From assembly GCA_019638475.1 (NCBI GenBank), contig JAHBTR010000007.1:62001-126000 (forward strand): 64,000 nucleotides of DNA, in the 5' to 3' direction. Both the position numbers and the translations under genes were made by a program. The notes beneath the pieces are model-generated. The model saw only the letters and a program-made list of their open reading frames with translations, did not search any database and had not been told where the DNA came from. Positions 54,612 to 61,719 of this stretch are shown one piece after another. Position 1 is the first letter of the stretch, and every line of letters starts with the position of its first letter. Source of the stretch: Chitinophagaceae bacterium. Its GTDB lineage: Bacteria > Bacteroidota > Bacteroidia > Chitinophagales > Chitinophagaceae.

Positions 54612-57044
54612 TTATTGTTTTAAAAAACTATATTTATACACTTTAGGTTCTATTGCTTCGGCAAGTATTTTTAGTTTTTCTCTAAGATTACTAATTAAGT
54701 TTGTATAAGTTTCGTCAGTGCTTTTGTTATTCATTTTTCCTTTTTCATTTCTTCCTTGAAAGCATTCTCTAATATCGTATAAAGAAGCATTTACATTACA
54801 GTTGGGTTGTTGATGATAATATTTCCAAAGTTCTCTACCAGCATCAAAAACATCTTTGGCTTCTTCCGAAAATTGTAAAGGGCTTACATTATAAGGTACT
54901 TCTGGCTCAAATAAAACATTTAAAATATGGATAGATTTTTTGGGAGGTTTTGGTTTGCCATTGATAAATTCTGTCATAAAATTACTATCAAACATTTCTC
55001 TTGCATTTACTTCATATTCTGTAAAAGGAATCCAATAGTTTGTACCATCTTTACTTTGAATGTTATTACTAAACAATGTAAAAGCTAAACAATCGGTTTG
55101 AAACTTTTTATCATTTTTCCATCCATCATTAGGATATAAAAATTGGTCTCTATCATTTAACCAAGTTGCTTCAATACAATGACGAACTGCGAAATAAACT
55201 GAAAATACAATTAAATTATTGTAATTAATCTTGAAACAATATCTCTCCTGTTGTTTTGAAAGAATTGCTAATTGCTTGTTATGTTGAAAATCGGGAGCAG
55301 CACTTACCATTAAACCAATGCTATCTATTTGTGGGTTTTCAAAATGCTTAATCCATTTGTTTATACTTTGTGGTAAATCTCCATAAAAAACTTTTTGACC
55401 TATTTTAAAATTTTGTTCATTATATACATCGCAAGAAATATTATTAATTGCTCCTTTATTATTTAATGACCAAATAGTAAAACCGATTGGAAAATTTCCT
55501 TTAACATTATCAAAAGTATTTGATGGAACAACAAAGCCACCTAAATAACTTACCTTAAAAAATTCTTTAAATTTTGTAAAATTCGTTCCTTGAATAAATT
55601 TTAGTTTTGAAAATTGAGCTAAAATAGAATTAGGTATTTTATCATAAACTTGTGCCATAAATAAAGCAAATAATTCATTTGAGGCATTCCCAATTTTATT
55701 TGTTAGGTATTCACTTATTTTATTTTGTGTAGTAACATCCTTTTTATTTTTACCAGTACCAGTTACTGTTTTTGCACTTGTTGCTTCTGCATAAGGAGGA
55801 TTGATATAAACAATTAATTTCTTTCTTTCGTTTTCATCGTTAATAATATTTTGTAACGATTGTGGTAGTGTAGTAAAATCGTCATTCAAAAAATCAAACT
55901 GAAAAACATGGTCGTGTAATAAGTTTGCACCATTATTAATTCTATCGTGCATTACTTCTACATCTTGCTTATCTAAGGTAGATGCCCAAATATTATATTT
56001 ATTAGTAAGCCCTGCAAGTAAATTACCTGTTCCTGCTGCACAATCCCAAACATAATATTCATCTTGCCAATCTTCACCTAAAGCATCAGGCAAATATTTT
56101 TGTGAAAGCTCCACCCAAATTTGAGGAGTAAAAAAACTTCCTTTTCTTTCTCTCACATCTTGTGGCACAAGTAAATCTCTGCGTTCTACAATATAATCCC
56201 AATATTCTTCTTTAGGTGGTCGTTCATATTTATTCCAAAATTGTGTATGAGCAACTTGTTTGTCATTAAACTGAGTATAAACCATATCAAACATTCCCAT
56301 ATCATTCAAACGCCTATCTAACTCATAAATATTTTTTTCTAACCTTACAAATAATTGCTCTTTAAGTGTTTTATTATCTTGTGCAATTAAATCTGCCAAA
56401 TAAAAATCTGCTTCAATAATGCTTTTCTTTTTAGCATTCTCCCAATTCATAACAATACTTGGCTTTACTTCAACAAGCCATTTATTAAACACAGAAATAA
56501 AATTATTTTTATCAATTCTTATTTTGGTTAAACCAAATTTGCCAACTATAAAATTCTTTTTTATAAATTTCTTTAACTCTCTATCATCATTCAAAAAATT
56601 AAATAGTAAAGCTTTTGTATCTATAATAGTTTTTACTTTTTTGTGTATAAGTTTAAATTCTTTTGTTTCATGATTAGAAGGAGTAACATTCCAATTAAAA
56701 TCATTTAAGTAAAAAACTTCGTGTATATCGTTATAAGGTATAAAAGCAATTTTTTCTGCATCAAAAGCACCTAATAATGGTGCTGGTAAAAATTTATCAA
56801 ATGTTCTTGCTTTACCAATAGTTAAAATAAGTTGAACAATAGAATGATAAATATCTGCTTTACCTTTTTTAGCTTCTGCCCAAAGAAAAGATTCTTGCTC
56901 ATACAATTCTTTTTGGCTTTGGTGCATGCAAACACAAAAATCTACATTACCAATAATCTTACTACAATCGTATAACCAAAAATAATCTTGAGCCACTTTA
57001 TTTTTTAATTCTTCTCCTCTAATGCTGAGATGCTTCATAAACAA
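54612..57044 (-). CDS. putative type IIG restriction-modification protein (nuclease plus N6-adenine methyltransferase)
   Basis: The 810-residue protein has a gamma-type amino-methyltransferase core: RKGSFFTP (about 300-307, motif X), WDCAAGTGNLL (about 333-343, SAM motif I), TLDKQD with an acidic residue (D358, motif II) and INPPYAEA (about 414-421, catalytic motif IV, NPPY type for N6-adenine). The N-terminus carries a PD-(D/E)xK-like arrangement: D35 in NVDFCVC, E57-x-K59 in LWAEAKKG and Q71 in SIVQLIL. The C-terminal third would hold the target-recognition part. No separate restriction or specificity gene is near, which fits a self-contained enzyme. It could instead be a solitary methyltransferase with a decayed nuclease. 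The start may be the second Met (MKHLSI). Confidence 0.72.
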   Translation of the reverse strand: MFMKHLSIRGEELKNKVAQDYFWLYDCSKIIGNVDFCVCMHQSQKELYEQESFLWAEAKKGKADIYHSIVQLILTIGKARTFDKFLPAPLLGAFDAEKIAFIPYNDIHEVFYLNDFNWNVTPSNHETKEFKLIHKKVKTIIDTKALLFNFLNDDRELKKFIKKNFIVGKFGLTKIRIDKNNFISVFNKWLVEVKPSIVMNWENAKKKSIIEADFYLADLIAQDNKTLKEQLFVRLEKNIYELDRRLNDMGMFDMVYTQFNDKQVAHTQFWNKYERPPKEEYWDYIVERRDLLVPQDVRERKGSFFTPQIWVELSQKYLPDALGEDWQDEYYVWDCAAGTGNLLAGLTNKYNIWASTLDKQDVEVMHDRINNGANLLHDHVFQFDFLNDDFTTLPQSLQNIINDENERKKLIVYINPPYAEATSAKTVTGTGKNKKDVTTQNKISEYLTNKIGNASNELFALFMAQVYDKIPNSILAQFSKLKFIQGTNFTKFKEFFKVSYLGGFVVPSNTFDNVKGNFPIGFTIWSLNNKGAINNISCDVYNEQNFKIGQKVFYGDLPQSINKWIKHFENPQIDSIGLMVSAAPDFQHNKQLAILSKQQERYCFKINYNNLIVFSVYFAVRHCIEATWLNDRDQFLYPNDGWKNDKKFQTDCLAFTLFSNNIQSKDGTNYWIPFTEYEVNAREMFDSNFMTEFINGKPKPPKKSIHILNVLFEPEVPYNVSPLQFSEEAKDVFDAGRELWKYYHQQPNCNVNASLYDIRECFQGRNEKGKMNNKSTDETYTNLISNLREKLKILAEAIEPKVYKYSFLKQ

Positions 57045-57197
57045 ATTTGTTATGATTCATTTTTATTTTAACTCAATAAAACAATCAAATATAACAACAT
57101 TTCTTTAATTGCTATTTTTTTTAGGATAAGTTTTTATACAAAGTAAGTTCAAGTTGTAAGTGCAACGGTTAATTAAAATTATACAATAAGTAATTAC

Positions 57198-58151
57198 TTA
57201 TTGAGCAGCTTTCTTTACCAACTTTATAGTACCATTTTTTTGAAAATCGCTGGTCATTAAAACTTCATAACGTTTATTGCCATCATAAATAATTAATGCT
57301 GCTGTATTGGGTGGAATAAGCCCTAAACTTTCTGCAAACATGCTTAGTTCATTATAAGGAAGACTATCATCATACTGAACATTTAGCTTAATGGCTTTAT
57401 GTTCAAGCATTGTTTTAGGCAATACAAGTTTACTATTAAAAAATACAGAAATAGAATCATTATCTATTGCTCCATTATCATAAAACTCTAATCGTAATAC
57501 ATTATTTTCAATAGCTATTTCTCTTGCAAAAGTTTTTTCTCTGGCTAAAAAAAGTTTTTCCTTTTCAGCATCTGCAGAAACTTCTTCTGCTGTATGTGAG
57601 AGTATTGGAGAAGCTACTGAAACAATTACTTCTGCTGTATCATCAACTTCTTCTTCAGGTACTTCTTCTTGTGCTATGATAGGCTCAATATCATCATCTG
57701 CTATTTTCTTTTTTAATTTAAAACTAATAGTGGGGCAAGTGTATTTAAAATTATTATCTGCATACAAACCTCCTGTAAGTACAGATTCTATCCTTGCTAT
57801 TCTTAATGTAAAATAAGCTAATACAGGGCAATCTATTCCTGTAAGTGTATTATTTGATTTGTAATAAATAACATTGGTGGGTTTTAATGTTAAGGCTCTT
57901 GTATTAGGGTCAAAACTACCTGTTACCTGATTAGTGAAAAGACTATCTCTAAAATAATAATTTAACTGACCAGAAATTGTTTTTCCTTTTTGGGTTAAAA
58001 CAAGCTCAGTTAAATATGCATTTCCTTCTGTGTTAGGCATATCAACTTTTCCAATACCATACCAATTACCTGATACATCTTGAGCCAAAACTTTTGTAAA
58101 ACTTGCACACAGCAAAAATGTAAATGCCAGTAGATTTTTCATATACTGCAA
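57198..58151 (-). CDS. secreted protein of unknown function
   Basis: The 317-residue protein has a signal peptide (ending near VLAQ, residue 24). The first domain (about 25-150) is beta-rich and opens with DVSGNWYGIGKV, a lipocalin-like start, with LTQKGKTISGQLNYYF. An acidic linker follows (DDDIEPIIAQEEVPEEEVDD, about 153-172). The second half (about 205-315) is another beta domain with LRLEFYDNGAIDNDSISVFFN, a pattern seen in Bacteroidota cell-surface proteins that resembles a C2 or Ig-like fold. I recognise no characterised family. An 8-bp inverted repeat (GTTAGCAA and TTGCTAAC, 58159-58166 and 58187-58194) lies just upstream. Confidence 0.6.
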   Translation of the reverse strand: MQYMKNLLAFTFLLCASFTKVLAQDVSGNWYGIGKVDMPNTEGNAYLTELVLTQKGKTISGQLNYYFRDSLFTNQVTGSFDPNTRALTLKPTNVIYYKSNNTLTGIDCPVLAYFTLRIARIESVLTGGLYADNNFKYTCPTISFKLKKKIADDDIEPIIAQEEVPEEEVDDTAEVIVSVASPILSHTAEEVSADAEKEKLFLAREKTFAREIAIENNVLRLEFYDNGAIDNDSISVFFNSKLVLPKTMLEHKAIKLNVQYDDSLPYNELSMFAESLGLIPPNTAALIIYDGNKRYEVLMTSDFQKNGTIKLVKKAAQ

Positions 58152-58247
58152 AGTTCATGTTAGCAATGTGTATATTAAGTTAAAAGTTGCTAACAATAAA
58201 GTGTTTTTTGGGGATTATAAGCAATGTCAGCAAAAAAATATAAAGAA

Positions 58248-58652
58248 TTAGTTAGCCATTTCTACAATTTTATTCCATTCATATTCTTTTACTGTACCTA
58301 CAGAAAGCCTACTTAAACGAACCAAATCCATAGTAGCTAACATTTTTTCAGCTTTAATATCAGCAAGTGTAACAGGCTTTTTAAATTTTTTATAAGGTTG
58401 TAAATCTACTGCTACCCATGCTGTTTCTTTGGTTGTAGGGTCTTGATATGCTTCTTTAATAACTTTAGCTATGCCAACAATAGCAAGACCTTCATTGCTA
58501 TGATACCAAAAAACAAGGTCGCCTTTTTTCATGGCTTTTAAATTATTTCTTGCAGCATAATTGCGTACACCATCCCAAAAAGTTTTGCCATCTTTTTCAA
58601 ACATTTCCCAACTATATTTAAAAGGCTCTGATTTTACTAACCAATAATTCAT
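58248..58652 (-). CDS. EVE domain protein
   Basis: The 134-residue protein matches the EVE (PUA-like) family from end to end: MNYWLVKSEPFKYSWEMF at the start, WDGVRNYAARNNLKAMKKGDLVFWYHS (about 27-53) and VDLQPYKKFKKPVTLADIKA (about 86-105). EVE domains bind modified bases such as 5-methylcytosine in DNA or RNA and are often fused to restriction endonucleases; standalone forms are common housekeeping-like genes. Here it stands alone about 1.2 kb from the restriction-modification gene, with the secreted-protein gene between, so a link is only suggestive. Confidence 0.92.
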   Translation of the reverse strand: MNYWLVKSEPFKYSWEMFEKDGKTFWDGVRNYAARNNLKAMKKGDLVFWYHSNEGLAIVGIAKVIKEAYQDPTTKETAWVAVDLQPYKKFKKPVTLADIKAEKMLATMDLVRLSRLSVGTVKEYEWNKIVEMAN

Positions 58653-58759
58653 AATAATTTATTTTTATGCCAATAATGTATTGGCTTAATACAAACAAAA
58701 ATAATTCAGTTCATATAAATTACCTAAATACTAATTTAGCAAAATAAATTTCTTACTCA

Positions 58760-60547
58760 ATGGAAGTTATTGCAGGAAAATTTTTACAGAATATTAATAA
58801 CCCAGATGATTTAAAAAAATTAAATCAACATGAACTTCAACAAGTTTGTAATGAACTTCGTCAATACATTATAGATGTAGTAAGTATGTATGGTGGACAT
58901 TTTGCTGCAAGCCTTGGTGTTGTTGAACTTACAGTAGCTTTGCATTATGTATATAATACTCCTTACGATAATGTAATTTGGGATGTTGGTCATCAGGCTT
59001 ATGGACATAAAATACTTACAGAACGAAGAAAAATTTTTACTACCAATAGAAAATATAAAGGATTAAGTGGTTTTCCTAAACGTAGCGAAAGTGATTATGA
59101 TGCTTTTGGTACAGGTCATTCATCTACTTCTATTTCTGCTGCACTTGGAATGGCTATTGCAGCAAAATATAAACATGAAAATAGAAAAAGCATTGCAGTA
59201 ATTGGCGATGGAAGCCTAACTGCAGGAATGGCTTTTGAAGCCTTGAATCATGCAGGAGTTGCTAATGCTGATATATTGGTAATCTTAAATGATAATCATA
59301 TAAGCATAGACCCCAATGTTGGTGCTTTACAAAAATATTTAACAGAACTTACCAATAGTAAACATACCAACAACAACCTTTTTGAAGCTTTAAATTTTAC
59401 ATATATTGGTGTTGTAGATGGTCATAATATTATTGAAATGGTAAAAACTTTGCAAGAATTAAAAAATATTGATGGTCCAAAATTGTTGCATATAACTACT
59501 GTAAAAGGTAAAGGATATGCACAAGCAGAAAAAGAGCAAACCTTATGGCATTCACCAGGGTTGTTTGATAAAATAACAGGCGAAATTTATAAGAAAACAT
59601 ACACTACTCCTCAGCCTCCAAAATATCAAGATGTATTTGGTTATACTATGATAGAACTTGCAGAAATGAATGATGCAATAATGGGTATAACCCCTGCTAT
59701 GCCAAGTGGTTCTTCTTTAAAATTTATGATGGATAAAATGCCTCATCGTGCATTTGATGTAGGTATTTGTGAACAACATGCAGTAACATTAAGTGCAGGA
59801 TTGGCTACACAAGGCATCAAAGTTTTTTGCAACATTTATTCAACCTTTATGCAAAGAGCTTATGACCAAGTAATACATGATGTAGCTATTCAAAATTTGC
59901 CTATAACATTTTGTTTAGATAGAGCAGGATTGGTAGGAGAAGATGGTGCTACACATCATGGATGTTATGATATTGCTTTTTTTAGGTGCATACCAAATAT
60001 GATTGTTGCTGCACCAATGAATGAACAAGAATTGAGAAACCTAATGTTTACATCTCAATTAGCTACTACAAAAAATCCTTTTGTTATACGTTATCCAAGA
60101 GGTGAAGGTGTAATGCCTGAATGGAAAACTCCTTTTGAAGAAATAATTATTGGCAAAGGAAGAAAATTACATGATGGCAATGAAATTGCTTTTCTTACTT
60201 TAGGTCATGTAGGCAATTTTGTACAAAAAGCTATTCAACAGTTAAGAGAAGAAAATATTTTTCCAGCTCATTTTGATATGCGTTTTGTAAAGCCATTAGA
60301 TGAAACTTTATTGCATGAAGTATGTAGCAAATACAAAAAGATTATTACAGTAGAAGATGGCTCAGTAAAGGGAGGTTTTGGTTCTGCAATTACAGAGTTT
60401 ATGGCTGAACATCATTATACACATCAAATAAAAATATTGGGCATTCCTGATAAGGTTATAGAGCAAGGCAGCTTAAAAGAATTATATCAAGAGTGTGAAT
60501 ATGATATACAGTCTATACAATCAATTACCAAAAGTATGATGAGCTAA
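58760..60547 (+). CDS. dxs: 1-deoxy-D-xylulose-5-phosphate synthase
   Basis: Dxs condenses pyruvate and glyceraldehyde 3-phosphate with thiamine diphosphate, the entry step of the MEP isoprenoid pathway; dxr is at 6.5 kb. The 595-residue protein has DVGHQAYGHKIL near residue 74, the ThDP motif GDGSLTAGMAFEALNHAG followed by NDNHISI (about 148-182), the central ICEQHAVTLSAGLA with catalytic Glu (about 336-349), and the C-terminal domain with VEDGSVKGGFGSA. It is a little shorter than the 620-residue E. coli enzyme but complete. It is monocistronic and converges on the OmpR-type regulator. Confidence 0.95.
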   Translation: MEVIAGKFLQNINNPDDLKKLNQHELQQVCNELRQYIIDVVSMYGGHFAASLGVVELTVALHYVYNTPYDNVIWDVGHQAYGHKILTERRKIFTTNRKYKGLSGFPKRSESDYDAFGTGHSSTSISAALGMAIAAKYKHENRKSIAVIGDGSLTAGMAFEALNHAGVANADILVILNDNHISIDPNVGALQKYLTELTNSKHTNNNLFEALNFTYIGVVDGHNIIEMVKTLQELKNIDGPKLLHITTVKGKGYAQAEKEQTLWHSPGLFDKITGEIYKKTYTTPQPPKYQDVFGYTMIELAEMNDAIMGITPAMPSGSSLKFMMDKMPHRAFDVGICEQHAVTLSAGLATQGIKVFCNIYSTFMQRAYDQVIHDVAIQNLPITFCLDRAGLVGEDGATHHGCYDIAFFRCIPNMIVAAPMNEQELRNLMFTSQLATTKNPFVIRYPRGEGVMPEWKTPFEEIIIGKGRKLHDGNEIAFLTLGHVGNFVQKAIQQLREENIFPAHFDMRFVKPLDETLLHEVCSKYKKIITVEDGSVKGGFGSAITEFMAEHHYTHQIKILGIPDKVIEQGSLKELYQECEYDIQSIQSITKSMMS

Positions 60548-60577
60548 AAAATAATTATTACAAGAAGCTGTTTGAGT

Positions 60578-60595
60578 TATTTATTTTTTATCACA
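60578..60595. repeat. dispersed intergenic word, second copy
   Basis: TATTTATTTTTTATCACA differs by one base from 37405-37422. Both lie downstream of a gene end, in short gaps, and are followed by CAAAGAA- or CAAAGGCACA-like sequence. Confidence 0.35.
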
Positions 60596-60624
60596 TTGCA
60601 CAAAGAAAAACTTCCGAGTTATTT

Positions 60625-60641
60625 CCCCTTCTTTGAAGGGG
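60625..60641. terminator. convergent terminator hairpin
   Basis: CCCCTTC and GAAGGGG form a perfect 7-bp stem around TTT in the gap between dxs and the regulator, which are transcribed toward each other. The words GGGGTTAGGGGTAG next to it resemble a widespread intergenic repeat of Bacteroidota. Confidence 0.55.
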
Positions 60642-60689
60642 TTAGGGGTAGTTAATGAAAATTAGCAATTAGAAAAAGACTCAAGCAAT

Positions 60690-61367
60690 TTACAATACAA
60701 ATTTATATCCTACACCTTTTACAGTAACAATACAATCCATATTTAATTTTTGTCTAATTTTTCTAATATGAACATCTATTGTTCTATTGCCTACTATAAC
60801 ATCAGAGCCCCATACTTTAGAAAGAATTTCATTTCTTAAAAATACTTTACCTGCATCTGATGCTAATAAATATAGTAATTCAAATTCTTTTTTTGCCAAC
60901 ACAATTTCTGTTTCATCTATTACAACAATAAACTTCAATGGGTCTATAACCAAATTATTTATTCTTATACATTTATCTTCCTCTTTATTTAATCTTCTAA
61001 ACAAAGCATTTACTCGGCTTATTAAAACCTTAGGACTTATAGGTTTGCTTACATAATCATCAGCACCTGTTTCAAGTCCTTTTATATGAGTAGTTTCATC
61101 GCTAATAGCAGTTAAAAAAATAATTAATGTATTTTGAAAGATAGATTGGTTTCTTAAAATAGTACATACTTCTAAACCTGTTTTTTTAGGCATCATAATA
61201 TCTAAAATAATCAGGTCGGGAATATATTGATTAGCTTTTTCAATAGCTTCATTTCCGTTTGTAGCAGTATAAACTTCATATCCTTCTGCACTCAAATTAT
61301 AGCTAATAATTTCTACAATATCTGGTTCATCATCTGCTATTAAAATGCTTTTTGTTTTTAGTTCCAT
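60690..61367 (-). CDS. OmpR/PhoB-type response regulator (orphan)
   Basis: The 225-residue protein has a receiver domain with ADDE (residues 11-14), phospho-acceptor Asp56 in LIILDIMMPKKTG, a switch Thr in FLTAISD, and Lys108 in YVSKPISP. The winged-helix DNA-binding domain (about 135-225) ends with VWGSDVIVGNRTIDVHIRKIRQKLN and VTVKGVGYKF. The usual partner is a histidine kinase, but none is adjacent: dxs lies on one side and a palindromic element plus an unknown gene on the other. It is therefore an orphan in this window. It has a TAnnTTTG box upstream. Confidence 0.93.
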   Translation of the reverse strand: MELKTKSILIADDEPDIVEIISYNLSAEGYEVYTATNGNEAIEKANQYIPDLIILDIMMPKKTGLEVCTILRNQSIFQNTLIIFLTAISDETTHIKGLETGADDYVSKPISPKVLISRVNALFRRLNKEEDKCIRINNLVIDPLKFIVVIDETEIVLAKKEFELLYLLASDAGKVFLRNEILSKVWGSDVIVGNRTIDVHIRKIRQKLNMDCIVTVKGVGYKFVL

Positions 61368-61393
61368 ATTATTTTTATTATCTATAATAATTG

Positions 61394-61401
61394 CAAAAAT
61401 A
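61394..61401 (-). promoter_or_regulatory. Bacteroidota -7 box of the OmpR-type regulator
   Basis: The minus strand reads TATTTTTG, fitting TAnnTTTG, 26 nt upstream of the ATG at 61367. Confidence 0.5.
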
Positions 61402-61432
61402 ACCTCCTAATTAGATATTGCTTTTTAAATTA

Positions 61433-61643
61433 TTAATGAACTTGTTTAGACTTTTATCAATTTAATATACACGAAGCTAAAAAAAGTGAAAGTTGTCAGG
61501 TTTTGTCATGTTGAGCTTGTCGAAACATGCCGAAACCGATTAATTGAAGCATATTTTTTAAACCTCGCCTTCGACAGGCTCAGGCTGACAGCGTTTTTTA
61601 TTCACAATTCGTAAAAAATTAAAAGTCTAAACAAGTTCATTAA
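61433..61643. mobile_element. MITE-like nested palindromic element, 211 bp
   Basis: The outer ends are perfect 23-bp inverted repeats (61433-61455 and 61621-61643, containing TGAACTTGTTTAGACTTTT). Inside is a second, imperfect pair: TGTCATGTTGAGCTTGTCGAA (read in two parts, 61504-61524) and its counterpart TTCGACAGGCTCAGGCTGACA (61570-61590). The core is more G+C-rich than the flanks and contains GAGCTTGTCGAA words typical of intergenic repeats in this phylum. No coding region is inside. It fits a small non-autonomous mobile element or a repeated structured unit. Confidence 0.65.
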
Positions 61644-61694
61644 GTAAATAATAGGGTTTAACAACCTTTATACAATAGACATCTATATTAAAGT

Positions 61695-61702
61695 TACTTT
61701 TG
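61695..61702 (+). promoter_or_regulatory. Bacteroidota -7 box of the caspase-like protein gene
   Basis: TACTTTTG fits TAnnTTTG and ends 17 nt before the ATG at 61720. Confidence 0.55.
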
Positions 61703-61719
61703 TAGCATAGTTAAATAGA

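Noticed and set aside
58820..59008. Minus-strand frame inside dxs
   Set aside because: It is antisense to the conserved N-terminal part of dxs.
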